Positions 24,360 to 38,278 of a stretch of 64,000 nucleotides of DNA are shown piece by piece. Positions within the stretch are counted from its first letter, which is position 1. Every line of letters begins with the position of its first letter. The notes under the pieces were generated by a model. That model saw nothing but the letters and a program-made list of their open reading frames with translations. It made no database searches and was not told the DNA's origin. Source of the DNA: Sclerurus mexicanus (Eukaryota; Chordata; Aves; Passeriformes; Furnariidae); assembly GCA_013396755.1 (NCBI GenBank), contig VWZF01003842.1, positions 3,697,442-3,761,441 on the forward strand, in the 5' to 3' direction. The translations under genes and the position numbers were made by a program.

Positions 24360-27300
24360 GGCTGCCTATAACCAGCCTGATCTATGTTGGATCAGTTTGT
24401 CAGGGACAACACAGAGAGAAAGAATTATCGAAATTCTTCTGCTTGGTAGGAGCTACGCAGGCTGCTATCTGTTCAAAGTTTCTTCTTAAGGGAAGTCCCA
24501 GCAACTTTATGAGAAAGAAATTTCAAAATTTGTTTTTTATTTCTATGATGGACTTCTATTTTAAGAAGAGACTTCTCATGTTTTCATCTATCTATTCTGC
24601 TGTTTGGATGCGTATGACATCAAAGTAGGGGAAGCCACTTCCTGTCTCACAGGGGGTTAAAGGTTTTGAGAGGACCTTTGGGGAATGGGACCTGCCAAAC
24701 CCCTTGATATGGTGTATATGATAGGTTTTTTTATTATCAGTTTTGCCCTGCTGTGTACTTAACAGACCTTCATGTGGTTTGTTGCCTGTTAATATCCATG
24801 AACATGGGAAAAGTATTAACTATAATTAGCATATAAAAATCTTGTAGCATTTTCTCTAGTCTACATTATTTTCTTAAAAAAAGTTTTTCTCTCTGTGTTT
24901 ACTTGAGTGAATAATAAAGAAGTATGCCACTTATGCCTGTGGGGCAGTGTTTACACTGACCAAAGCCCAGGTAGCATTCTGGTTTAGAACAGATGCAGGA
25001 CGGCAACAGATTATGACATGATCACTTTTAAACATTGATGTAGCCATAGCAGCTCAGTCTCAAAATATTTCCAGTGATAAGGTTATGGAGAGGAGCACTG
25101 TAAGAAATAGCTACTCTAGCTTGTTCCCATGCAGAAAGGTCTCAAAGACAAAATACATAATTTTGAGAAGTACATCTGTTTTGGCAATTATTTGCAATAC
25201 CAGAAAGGCACAGGGAAAGAATCATAGAGTAGAAAATGGCCAGAAAATGCTTCTGTCTCTACTTTTAAAGTGAGAGACATTCTTGTCATTTACCTGAGAC
25301 ATTTCTTTGCAATGTAAAGATTTTCCTATTAACAAGAGCGCTGAAATGTGTTCGCCTATGTAGAACACAGATTCTTTACACCCTATACTGAAAATCATTA
25401 CATTTCATATAAATACCTTCCATTCCATTAGTTTTGTTCAGACACTGAAAGAAGCAAACAACCAGAAGAAAATTCTGACCAGCACAGTGAAAAAGATATA
25501 CCCTATCATAATCAAATTGACTAAAATTTTTGTGCTAACAGCTACATTTACATCTAGGGCTTTATTAATACTTTATCTTTGAAGGTACCTGCAGTGCATT
25601 GATCTTTAAGATATTCATAGGAACCTTCAAACACAGCTTAAAAGTTTCCTTCTAAATTTCTAAGTACCATAATGTATGTCCAAATCCTTCTCTCTAAGAT
25701 TGTTACACAGATCAGAAACCTGTCAAAAAAAAATGTGAAGAAAACATTCTAAGCTCAGATATAGTTAAGTTTTGGAATAAGAGCAAAATGCAGCTAAGAT
25801 ATTTAATTTTTTGCTTCAATGATATCAGGAAGCTGAGGAAATGTGGTCACCTAATAACAGCTCCAATTTAATGGATTCTCCACTTGATACTGTCACAAAG
25901 GTTGTTTTATCCTGTCATTTCATTCAGGTACCATCGTTTTCATTCTCTTATTTGTGTTAACTAAAAGGCTTAAAGAAACACTTTCTCAAGAGGTGGAACA
26001 GGCCATTCTGTTCTATCTTCAGAGAAAATAGCCATAATAGATTAACTTCATAACCTTCAACTGGAACTTCTAGCAATCTAATAAAATTACAGCTGAAGGC
26101 AAATAAATACCTCCCAAGAGACCTGAACAGCTTTTTCCCTTGTGTATGCTGTGTCAGTTTAGTGTGACACAGAGCAAGAGTACGTTTAATGTGAAAGCAG
26201 TTTTTTTGTCCCCCTGAGCAGAGCTTCTATAATTTTATAGTTTGCTTGTTCCAAGTTGACTTCCTTATTCCTTTTATTGCATATACTATGATTCTATCCC
26301 CTTGCAAAATACTTGCAACACAAGTAAAAACTTGAAATGAAGATCCGAATTTCAAAATTCAGTAAAAAATGTTCAGTGTTGCAGTCATGGAATGCCCAGC
26401 TTAAGACTCTTACAGACTGAAAGCTCATGACTGGACTTAGAGATTTCAATGTCTCTGGAGAATTAGAATGAAGATATCTTGAGCCAAGTGTACAAAAATT
26501 TAGACATCTTAGATCTGTGACCCAAAGGAAAGTGATAAGGTACATTCAGATTTTTAGAAGGTATCTATATTATTTTTGAATGATGAAACAAATTATCTAT
26601 AGTTATACTATGTGTAATTCAGTGGCATTATGTCAGCTCTGAATTTTACATCACATGCCACTTAGAAACACAAAATCTAAGTTTTGGGCATTTTGAAACA
26701 TATGATGACTGTGAACTGATCACTGAAGATATGGGCTATGTGTAATAAGACCTCTCCAAACCAAGCCAAAGTTTAAAAGTCAGCCATACCAAAAACAAGG
26801 TCTTTATAATGGAAATAGTGACAAAGCATAACAAAATAGGATGTTACCATAGAGAAAAGGAAAAAACAATGCTAATGAAAAATACTTCATAATAAAGAGA
26901 ATGGCTGAATTATTTCCTCCACTTGTATAGCAAGAAAGTGGAACTTCTATACAGATATAAGTACTTTGTAGGTAGAACTTCATCAGCTTGGAATTTCACA
27001 GAAGAAGCAGCGTGATCATGAATAAACGGTTTTCACACTTATCCTTTTTTTTAGTTTGAAATAAATGTACATTTTCTCTAAAAGCTACTGACTGATTATA
27101 GGGAGATTAAGACATAAATTTTATTCATACTTTCACAGGTTTTTGCAAGGTCACCTCATTTACCTCTTTTCTTCCTTACTTAATGAATATTAACAATAAG
27201 GTGTCCTTGGGATCCTAAAGCCAAGTATTTTTATTGATACTGATATTAATGCAAGTATTCAGATTACAAGTGACACAATGAAAGAATCAGCTTTGTTGCA

Positions 27301-27920
27301 TTCTTTCCATCATGTAACCTTTATTATAATTAGACAGATGCAGCAGCAACTTCTCTATTAAAATTATTTTTTTCTTTTTACTCAAAAGAAGAATATGTCA
27401 TCCTTTTGGTGTGAAGAAATTATTGTATCCTTTTCCAACTGACACCACAAATCTGTGAATAAATAACTTTTTGTGGATCTTCAAGTAAGTCTGCTACAGT
27501 TTTTAAGAGAGTGTTATTGTAACAATTAAATTACTGAGGCATACCCTCAGCATAAATCTGTAAAGATGTTAGCAATTTTTTTCTCATTATTTTTCATAAT
27601 GTAATAAATTTCTTGTTGCTCAAAATTTATGCTATATTCCGCTACATGTAGTAGGGTAACATTGCCCAATACGACTTCATGTCTTTTTTACTCTATAAAT
27701 ACAATGGTAAAATCCCAGTCTTGAAGTTAATGGATTTTTTTTTTTTTTTAATCAAGAAAAGAAGAAGCTGAATGATAACTTCCATTCTGGTGATAGAGAA
27801 GACAGTGTGCTCTCTTGTCAACAGAAGCTTTTCAACATTTAAAAGAACTTATTTGCTGTTATACCTCTTGGTCTCTGATAAAATATGAAATGTACATCCT
27901 TTTCTTGGTTCATCATCACA
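24360..27920. other. Unique AT-rich DNA, no gene seen
   Basis: Stops are dense and open frames reach at most about 85 codons, without motifs. A 15-T run lies at 27735-27749. No known interspersed repeat was recognised. Confidence 0.6.
27735..27749. repeat. Poly-T run (15 T)
   Basis: An uninterrupted 15-T homopolymer, about 170 bp from exon-like copy B. No retroposon body was recognised. Confidence 0.9.
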
Positions 27921-27996
27921 TTTCTCTTACAGGGAAAGAAAGGTCCCAATGTTATTGTTTCTTTCTCCTCAATATTAAAATCACAGAAATCTCCAA
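27921..27996 (-). repeat. Copy B of a duplicated exon-like segment
   Basis: This is the partner of 23115-23183. On the minus strand it has better splice-like borders: an acceptor-like GGGGTTTTTTTAG (AG at plus 28001-28000), then 69 bases (27999-27931) open in one frame, then CCCT followed by GTAAGAG (GT at 27930-27929). The conceptual peptide contains LGDFCDFNIEEKETITLGPF. A 69-base length is divisible by three, and the gap against copy A is 6 bp, also in frame. I do not recognise a protein family. Coding status is unproven and a non-coding repeat remains possible. Confidence 0.4.
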
Positions 27997-27999
27997 GAA

Positions 28000-30900
28000 C
28001 TAAAAAAACCCCAGGTAAATACAAAATCCTGTCCAGCTTCCAAATTTCTGTCCTGTGCTACTATGACATCATTCCCAGTAAGCAGCCATGCCTTTGGAAC
28101 TCAGAGTTACTGTCTTTCTTTTGACCAACATCTACAGGCATATAAATGCAGATCTATTTATGTGAGTACTAAAGTGTTCACTTTTATTCAAATGTGGAAT
28201 ACAGGGAAACAAAAATCCATATTTCAAATTTCAGTTCCTGAAAAAGTGTTGCATAGGAACTACAGATGTTTTAATTAAACACATGAGTTTGGCAGATTTT
28301 CCTTCAGAGATAACTGGGATGAGTTAATTATGCAGAATGTACCACTGTTTCAGACTAAAAAATACCAGGTGGTTCCTGGTTTGAAGCATCCTTCTCTAAT
28401 TTAAGGAGTATTTATTTTCCACATAAACCAGCAGCCAGTTTTATGTAAGAGTGTTTTTTCTGTGTGATATTAGAAAGCATTGCCTGTCTCACTGCTACAG
28501 CTGGCAGGTAGGAGAGTCCTTCCAGAATTGTTTGTGTGCAGGTTCTGTGACTGGAGGCTAGAAGATTTCCATGAGCAATCTTCATTTCTTGTAATTTGGA
28601 GTTTGATCTGTGAAGCTAAAGAAAGTTTCGTATCTTCAGCCAAATCTTTGTTTCAGATGTGCCATGGCAACATTCTTCTAACAGGTTTATAAAAGCTGTA
28701 TCCTTTTGATTTGTGTAATAGAAGTAATAAATCCCAAAGTCAGTAATGCCATTATGATAGGTACTTTAGACAATTCTGCCCAAGGAGCTCAGACTTCTAG
28801 CATTTGATTTTGCCATTTCCTGTTTAAGCAGACATAACATTTTGCAAGAAGATTCCTCCTTACAAAGAACTGATCAGGAAGTCTTGATCCTTTTCCTCCT
28901 TGATTGGAACAATAATAGATCATTGCTTGTTGTCCAGTCAAGTCTTGGACCTACAGACTAACAGAAAGATTCAGAAAATTGTCACAATGTTTTACTACAC
29001 CTCAAAATATTATTGTACATTTGAAGTCTGCAGGCAACAGGCTTCACTGCTGACAGTACACAGCTGGTATTTAAAACTGTGCAGAGATTACAGTACCTGC
29101 AGTAAATACATCAGAGGTTTTAAGATACTAATTGGATCTGCCGCAATTTGGAAATTCCTATGTGACTGGGAATATGCAATGAATCATGCTCAGCCTTCTC
29201 TGCTGTTAGCGCTCAGCAGGAATATTTATGACAGCAGCCAGAAGTAAAATCATAAAGGGCATGCCATGGTCCTATCCCTGGATGATCTATGTGTATACAT
29301 ATTGCGAAGTGTAATACAATAGTGTATTTATCACCTCCTATGGCTTTGCATAGGCTCTTGTCAGTTACAAAGATAATAAAAATTGATGTGCTTATTTAAT
29401 ACAGCCTCCCACAAGTTTTCAATCGCATAAAAATGGAGCAATTAGGCAACTAGATTTACATAATGCTCAGCATATATGCTAAGGTTATTTCAGCACAGAA
29501 TTTCCCACTAAATTTTTAAGAGTTCATTTTCCTCTCATTCTTGTTTTATTAATCTGAAGATGCTGTATATTTTTATGTGTGTTGTAATGGAAACCTTACC
29601 TACTAAACACTGAGTGCTGTCTTGATCATAGCTTTTAGTCTAAAGATTAAAAGCCTGCTGCCAGTAGTTCTGGCTTGCATTAATTAGGTTTGCCATTTTC
29701 CACTGATCTCAGAGAAGTGAAGATCATTATTCAACTTATAGACAAGCATACTGTTTTTCACAGGCCTTTTTTTCTTCCTCAACTTGGAAGCTTTGTTCTT
29801 ATAACGCAATTGGGTTCCGAATCGAGCCTGTAAGACCACAGAATGATTTTTCTTGGTTTTGACAGTTCACTCCAGACCAGGTTCTTGAACTGGCATTAAA
29901 AAATAAGAATGCTTATCTTGTAGTCCTTTTTGCAATGAATTCTCGTTAGTGTCTCAGACAATACAAAGAAGCGTGAGTGAGAGAACAGCGTACTGAGAAA
30001 GCAGTAGAGTAAATAAGGCCTATAGGCAGAATCTGAGGCTCCTAATCAGATATACTGGTCCATCTAGGAATACAATTGCTGCAGACTCCTTGTACAATCA
30101 AAGATCTACAAGTATTCTTACACTGTCCTAATTATCATCTGAAGATTTCTTGCTCCTTCTCTAGTGACTAAACAGAGGAGAGTTTGAGCTCTTAACTCTA
30201 TTGCCTGTATTGAACACCTAAAGATAGGTCTGGATGTATTCCATGTTGGGAGGATCATTACCGGACAGAAGAACTGGGACTATCATGAAATGCCTGAGAA
30301 GTGGAAATTGTATTGTCCAAGCAGGTGGAATGGGATATTGGGGTTGGAATAGCAAATTTGAGCTCAAAAATTAGGACATAAACAAAGTAAAAGATATCAA
30401 ATCTGAACAGATTATGTGAAGTGCAACCGGAGTACGTTAATTACATTAAATAAAGATTTCTGATTCTGACCTGCAGCAATCAGCTAGATACCATGCCAAA
30501 CCACTTTCCAGTCTACATGAAAGACAACACCCAGCTGCTGCTCTTAATATTTCATTAGCTAAAGTAGCAGCTGCCAGCCTGAAAAGGTTTCAGCCCTGCT
30601 GATTGTAGTTGTTAACATGACGCTGTGTCAAACAACTCAGTTCAGTTTTGCATGTTTGTTTGTTTAGCTTGGAAATTACACATCTGAAAGCTGGCATTAA
30701 AAGAACTAGATTAAGATTGAAAAGTGCAGCACTCTGAGAAATCAATACCCAAATTGCACAGAAGTTTCCTGATGAGCAATTCACCAGGATGGTTGTCCAA
30801 ATGGGCATATGCAAGAGCAAAACCACAGGCTCCTGGTGAAGATTCAGTGCCTGTTGCCTAAACATTACAAGGTTCCCTAACCCTATAGAGGGGTTTTGTG

Positions 30901-33900
30901 AACACCTTACTAGAGTCAGAAGTCTAATTGAGGTGCTCATGTCCATCTGTATAGCTAGGTGTCTGATTCTTCCAGCTGGTGGTTTTAAGGGGTGACAAAA
31001 TGGACAGAATTGGTTTCTATACTTTTCTGGAGATGCAGTGTGTGCCCCTTTCCAGAAGAGGGTCATACTCATGCTCCATTAGCAAAGTATCAATTACTTT
31101 TAGAAAAGACAAGGATAAGGAGATACGTATTTTTCAGTTTTCTACTAAGGGCAGATGTGCTAACAAGCAATGTCATATGTGCACACTAGAATTGTTTCTG
31201 TACTTTCCCTGCTTACAGGGCTCACTTGAAAGCACAATTAAAATTGGGAGTTAGAGATTTACCTTCTAAACTGGAACAAGAGATGCATACACTTATGAAC
31301 TGGCAAAGACAAGATGAGCCTTGTGCATATGGAATATTCCCTTTCATCTTTATTTTAAGTGCAGTTGTGTAACAGTAGCATCAGTAGGACAAGGTTATAC
31401 TAGGCTCTATGCCACAGGCTGTACAGGCCACCAATTGCTCCAGAAGAATGGTGGACAAACTTTCTAAGAAAACAGGATCTTGACAGTAAATGTCAAGTAA
31501 CCTTTTCTTTCTCCCCTACAGTACCTCATGAATAAATACCAGATACTACAATCTCTCCCGGGTTCAGGAAGAGAAATTCAGAAATATCACACCAGCTAGT
31601 GCTGCCAGTTGGGGACCTTTAGACTCCATATTTTGTGAATTTTAGTTTTTCTGAGTGGTTAATCTATCAATCCTAGTGGCCCACAGTTCATTTTCTGCCT
31701 AAGTAAAATGAAAACATCCCATTCAGTTTTCATGAGAGATGATTTCTTCAAGTTCTGCTGAAGAACAACTTCATGGAATTAGATTGTTTCTGCAGTTGTT
31801 TAATAAGAGCTACACAAGTAGACAACATTTTGTCGTTACAATGTAAAGAAATGTGCAAGTTCAACTCTGCTAAGAATTCAAAATCCTCAGCATAAGGGAT
31901 TCAACAAATATTTGATACTGTTCCTCAATTTCAACTATAGATGAATGTATCATCTATATGCTTATGTGTGTGTGAGAAAGAGATTCGGCTAAATAACTTT
32001 CAAACAAAATTTGAAGAATTTATTTTGCATTACTTGCCCAGGTTTCTTTAGTAAAAATGTGCTACTATTCAAAAATAATGGTTGCACACAAGAAGGTTAG
32101 TGAGATTCCAGACTGAGTTGACAAACACTTTATAAGTGGGTAGATGAGGAGCAGGGGGACTCTCAAAACTGCTAGTCAAGTTCAATTCATTAAGCTTAAT
32201 GGTAGAAACTCCAGCCAAGGTATGAGCTTCCAGTCATCAAACATACAGAACTCTGATTACATCTCACTTGCTCTTGTACTGGAGTTTTCTTTAGAAATCA
32301 GTAAACAGAAAACATAGCTGAAATCATAGGCTTGATTGGATTGTTTTTACATAACAGCAACTTCTAATATAGTGCATATTTAATTTAAACATTTAAAAAA
32401 ATAAAAAGAAAAAATATTGCCAGGTGCAGAAATGGTGAGAAAGGAGGGACATGCTAAAGGACTATCATGTCACATTTCTGAATCTTCGAGCTGAGGCTGT
32501 TTTCTTTTTTTTTCTCCTCTGCTTTATCCTCAATCTCAGAACAGCTAATAGTTTTCTTAAGCTCACATGAATGAAACAGACACACTCTTAGTACCATAGC
32601 TTATAGTTGTAGCTGCTGAAGCCACACAAATCAGCTGAGCCCATATGGTCCCAAATAGGCATTCCTTGCCCCCATTGTCTCCATGACTTGTTTACACAAA
32701 TGTGTTTGCATATTAGCAATTGCAAAGTATAAAACGGAGGGATACAGAGCTGTTAGTGAAGGCAGCTTCAAAGATGTGCCTTTCTCTATGGGTGACAGCA
32801 TTTGAAATAAAAAAAATCATCTGCAAAAATGATTTTGCAGGAAACAAAATATTCAAGTGAAAAGATAAAAGTAGGGATTTCATCCCTTAGCATGTCTTGG
32901 TATGGAGTCAATGAGGAATTCCAGCCTTATGCACAGTATTAGTAACCATTATGTGAACTTCTCTTTTAGCATCAGACAGAAATAAAGAGAAAAAATGCAG
33001 CTAATGATTTGTTAAAAAAAGTAATTCTCTGAAAACCTAACTTTTGAAATCACAGTTGTTAGTAGCTACTCACTTCTAGTTAGTCTTTAATAATACAGTA
33101 ATGGCACAAGAAGTGCTGAAACATTTATGCAATATACTTCATAAGGTAATGATTCTGTCAACCTCTCACACATGCTGAGAAATACTTCACTCTGTATACT
33201 GTCCTAGTAAGATGAACAGGTTATTTTACAGATTAAGGTACTATTTAAAGTGATTAAAAGTCTTGAATCGTTCCCTAAACAGAACAACTCATAGAAGCCG
33301 TGACAGACTTTTCATCTTACTAACAAGCAGTCTGGCTTTTCAGACCAAAAATTTATTATTCAGATCAGAATTCAGTTACTGATAGGAATGTAATAATTCT
33401 TGCAGTTACAAACAATGAAGCATTTTCACCCACTTACAGTAGCATGTATTGTTACTAAAGAGTTACTTTAGAAGTTCTCAATCTTTTAGTTTTTCTTTTT
33501 CCCCTTTATGACAATCAAGAACTCTTCAATTCTCAATTTTTTGTCTTGATTACTCCCTGTTGAAGTTCGGGGCAGGGAAGGAGAGATTTTGCTGAAGGAC
33601 AGATGAGTAGCCACTCTCATCATTCTCATATTTCAAAACTCTTTTTTTCATTTACTATTACAATTCTGTTAATGACTGTGGAGAGAGATTCTTCTGAAGG
33701 CTGGCATCCACCCACATTACAACATCAGTGCAAATGTATCCTGTTCTGATAGGACTTGCATTAGCATTTTAATTTTGTCTACTGCAGAAGAGGCATTTAT
33801 TTATTTATACAAAATGTAACAATAGCATACAATTACCTTGCCCTAAATATTGGTTGCATCTTAAATAAAACTATAACTTAACACTGTTTAGAGTTCTTGT

Positions 33901-36900
33901 TGTTGAGAATAAACTTCATTCCTGAGGGAAAGCAGACAGATTTTGTTTCCAAACTTACAGAAAAGGATTGTTGCTTATCTGCTCTGGTTTTCCCAGGAAA
34001 GCAAATTCTAAATGAAGAATTTATCAATTTCTCTTCAGTTGGTTGTCAGTTAAATATGAAAGTGAATTATATATTTTGACAGGATACCAAAAATAAGATA
34101 AATTCAACTTTTTTAATACTTCTTGAGTTTATGTATATATATATTAATGCATCAACTTGTAAAAAAAGTTGCATGGAAAATTAATTAAGGCTGCGCATTT
34201 ACCTTCCTAGACTCAGAGCACTCTTGCCATGATTATATATCTAGCTGTCATCAAGTTGCACTTGCAGAGATGTCCTTTGCTTTGTGGAGAGATAGACTGC
34301 ATGATCTAATAGGTCATTTTCTATTCCTAACTGCTACGGCTCAACGAACAATAAATAATATTATTGTGTATTTGTAATGTCTTTTTCCAGTAATAAAATA
34401 TTGCCCACAAGACACAAACATCACTGAGATTGTGATATAATGCCTCAAATGTCCAGACATAAGATCAATACATCAAGCACAGTATAATTTTTCTATACTG
34501 TGGGCCATATTTAACACTGCTCTTGATCACAAATCAATTTGGTTTACACTACAAATTAAAAAGCCCCGAAACACAAGAGTTATAAATCCCACAAAGAGAA
34601 TCATATAAACTAGGACACTTTGTTTTCTGTTTTCCTTCAGAAAGCATGTTACAGCTGAACATCTCTGTTAGACACCAAAGAAAATAATTTGGTCCTAGCA
34701 TGTTTACAATGTTAAGGGCAGAATATATATTCATAGCAGCCCAAAATGCATCTGAAATTTTATCTTCTATGTTCTACAGTTGCAGTCTGAGTTTGGATAG
34801 GTGCCTAGAGAAACGTAACATTTACTCCAGTGCTGATAAGCTGAAGCAGAAGCAAAGAATAAAACTTATATACTTGAGAACAGCAGAGTACCGCAGTAGA
34901 TGGTTACATTGGTCAGACATATCTTTATGAGGATGATGGGTTTTTGTTTTCATGTGCCTTACTTTAACAGCCCCTCAGATAAATCAGAAATGTAATACAA
35001 GGAGTGCTTCTCTATATCAGAGAACAAAAAGAACAATAATCCTTGCAGTTCGTACTGTTTAGCAGTTAAATCAAGTCTCTGGATTCTGCCGGAAAGATAA
35101 AAGCATTATTTCAACTTCTAAAAATACAGAAAATATGATTAAGCTGTTTTCATTATTATCACAGTCACCAAAACATTTGCAATAATTTCTGGATGAAGTC
35201 CAAGAAAAATCTATACCATGTCTTCCACCTCACTGTACCAGAATAAAATGTACAGCCAGCCTCCTATCAGCCATGTAATGCAATGAAAGTACTATATCAG
35301 AAGCTCTTTAAAGTTTCGGGTGCATGAAAAAGAAAAAAGTTGCATTAGTTCCCAGTTCTCCAAAGGGTCAAGATTCCCAGGAAAAAAAGCTTCTTCATTT
35401 TTTACAAAATATACAATAGCAAAAGCTTAAACCATATAAAACAGTGTGCTTATACTGCCAGTAAAATGTCATGATTCCTTCATGCCACCATTGAGAGAAA
35501 ATAGATCTTTCTAGACCTAAACAACAATTTTCAAACAGTATAATTAGAAAATGCTACTTTTTTCTATTTAAGATTTCCTGTAATAAAGCAACTTCAACCA
35601 ACAGATTTATTTGTTTTTGTAAATGAATTTCAGTCTCAGGTTGCAATACAGGGTGCTCTGCATGTTCTCATAAATGTGTGATATTTTAAAATCAAACTAT
35701 ATAATTATTGATCTAAATTTCAAAGTACTTTCATAATCTGAACAGAAAATTTCTTCTTTATCCTTTCCCAAGCAAAATTTAAGCTAAAGAAACTTCATTT
35801 AGTCAATAACCAAACATCAGACAATGAGTTGAAACAGGGGAAAAAAGAAAATTTATTAAATTTCATTAAAATCATGAAAAGGATATAAAAAATTAATGTA
35901 TACTTTTTTAATTCCTCCAATTATTAACTCACATCTAATAATTTCACAACCCCAACAAATTAAATACTCTTTCAAATGGCGTGACTACTGATGAACATTA
36001 TCTTTTTTCATTTGCTGAACATTGCATTTTAATCTCCCCCCTTCTATTTCTATTGTCTACAACATTTGTACATACTATAGATTTATTAAATAATGAGATG
36101 AAGGTTTGTCTGTCCCATATCCTTCAAATGAAGTTTTTCAGAATGCTAAGAATGTTTTCCCCCTTTGAATAATGACATAAAATCATGGCCATGTGTACTA
36201 ACTGCATCAAACCAGAGCTGAAACCCTCTTTCTCAGTTCCGCTGTAAACTTTAACTTGAGAGCAGATCAGATCAGCACACTACAGTTTCCCTACTTTTAG
36301 AATTGAGTAATAACATGGCATCACTTTTAGTTTGCATGATTTATTTAGACTCCGCCATACAGGGAATTTTATAATATGCCTGTCCCATGTTATTTTAATA
36401 GAGACTCAAATGTGTGTACAGGTTCTGTAATTAAAAACATTATTGGAGTCATTCTACCTTAAGGCTCACCTAGGCTTGGACTTTGTCAGCCATAAACCAT
36501 TGAAATCTAGCATAATCCTGCTTTCTAAGTTGTGTAGCCTACCTATGCCAAATTCAATGCACTTATTGAGTAGCCTGCAAGTTCCATTAATAAATTAGTT
36601 GATCATAAGTTCTTTTGTTTTGTGTATATAACTGATAATCTTCCATTTGCTACTCCATCATAATCCTAATATAACTGCTAATAAAATGGAAAAGACTAAA
36701 AAAGTCTTTTTGAATAGAAATACTGAATTATCTTTATATAAGCAGGGTAAATTTGTGTTGTGAGGATGGCAAGAATGTACAGTTATATCTTCTATTTTTA
36801 CTAATATTGATTTTAAATTTCATTGATTGGTTATTTCAAACTGAATTACTATCCTATTGAGAAAATGAATAAAGCTTATGCCAGTTTTCAAAATGAATAC

Positions 36901-37723
36901 ACCACTAATAATTTACAGTAATGATGGTGATTCAAGCCAAACAGCTCCATTCTTATGCCCTTATCTTCAAGACGAGGGATTTTCCCTTAAATTTTTGTAG
37001 CAGTCTATGAACTGAAGTTAATATTGTATCATCTGTTCCAGTATTTTATTCTGAGCTGTAAAGATGCCAGTGTTCTTCAGTGACAGTATTTTGACAGTCA
37101 ATATTATAAAAAATATATATTTTATGTTATTCCCATTCTTCATAAGCCAAACACATCAGGCTGAATAAAGTTTGACAAAAAAATCGAGGGACATGCCTAG
37201 TAACACAAACCTCATAAAGGAAGAATTATGGTGAGGAAGTGGAGAAAAGGACAGTTTTCACAACAAGGAGAACTTGAGGAAGCTGATAAAAATATCTACA
37301 AATAACATAAAAAAATTTGAAGTAATTCTTGGACTTGAGTATTAAATGTAACAAGTGAAAAACTCCTATTTACTTTTCAAACTTTGTCTGGGCATTTATT
37401 TGACCAAATTGCCAGTAACGCACAAAGTAACTGGCAATATAAGTGTGTGGAAATACTAACAGCAAACAGGAATATTGGAAAAGGGTTCATAAAAACCTGC
37501 ATTGTACAGCTAGGAGTACATCTGGAAGAGCACTTTTGACCAAAGAGAAAGAGAAATGGACTTTTTCTACAAGGACTCCATATCACAGATTCTGACTGTA
37601 AAATTCTAAGCATCATTCACATACCAGTTGCATTGTCTTATACGCCAGTCTTGCCTTCGCCTGCAGTATTGATTTCTTTATTTTCTTTCCAAAACATCTG
37701 TGGAGGCTGTGGTAAGGAAAAGG
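28000..37723. other. Unique AT-rich DNA, no gene seen
   Basis: This contains the longest open frame of the window, 160 codons on the minus strand at 30590-31072. Its product has no recognisable domain, signal peptide or family signature, so it is not called a gene. A 12-bp perfect palindrome, AGCATATATGCT, lies at 29469-29480 in a stretch that reads like conserved non-coding DNA. No LINE, LTR or SINE was recognised. Confidence 0.55.
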
Positions 37724-37785
37724 AAAAAAAAAAAAAAAAAANNNNNNNNNNNNNNNNNNNNNNNNAAAAAAAAAGAGAGAGAGAG
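37724..37785. other. 24-N assembly gap in poly-A next to (GA)n
   Basis: Eighteen A's (37724-37741) run into 24 N's (37742-37765), then nine more A's and a short (GA)n tract to 37785. The gap is a failure to sequence or assemble across a homopolymer, so its true length is unknown. The poly-A could be the tail of a retroposon on the plus strand, but the 200 bp before it match no element I know. Confidence 0.95.
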
Positions 37786-38278
37786 TGAATAAATGCTTGG
37801 AAACAGTAAGTTCAGAATAAAATCACAACATGGAATATCATATCTGGTTTGATTTCAAGGCAGATTTATCAGATGACAGGAAGAGAAATTCAGAAGAAAG
37901 TAAGGAGAGGAAAAAGATACTACTTCACACAGCTTCTGTTAATGTACATATTTAGGGTGTGTTTCAATCCTGGGTGTCATGCAACATGATGACAGCTCTT
38001 CTGTAGGGAAGATATATACATGGTAGTGTTGTGGTAGTGTTTTGTGAGAGTTCTTTGTTGTAAATTTTAAGTTTTATCCCCATAGATACCATTTGCTGTT
38101 TGTTTTAGAAAAGACAATATCAAAGTGACATCTTTACACTTGAGGCAGAAGTTAATGAGATTTTTTATAATCTCACTTCCCAGGAGGGATTTGTTCTAGT
38201 CACAAGCCAGCTCCTGCTTGAATTCTGTCTTTTAAAGAGGTAATTTTTTATACCTGCTCTTCTACCTTTGCTACAAAG
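37786..38278. other. Unique DNA between gap and CR1, no gene seen
   Basis: Nothing recognised: short broken frames and GGTAGTGTTGTGGTAGTGTT (a small duplicated GGTAGTGTT word) near 38025. Confidence 0.55.

Noticed and set aside
25218..25240. AATCATAGAGTAGAAAATGG as a CR1 terminus
   Set aside because: Only about 15 bases resemble the CR1 3' end and nothing CR1-like continues on either side.
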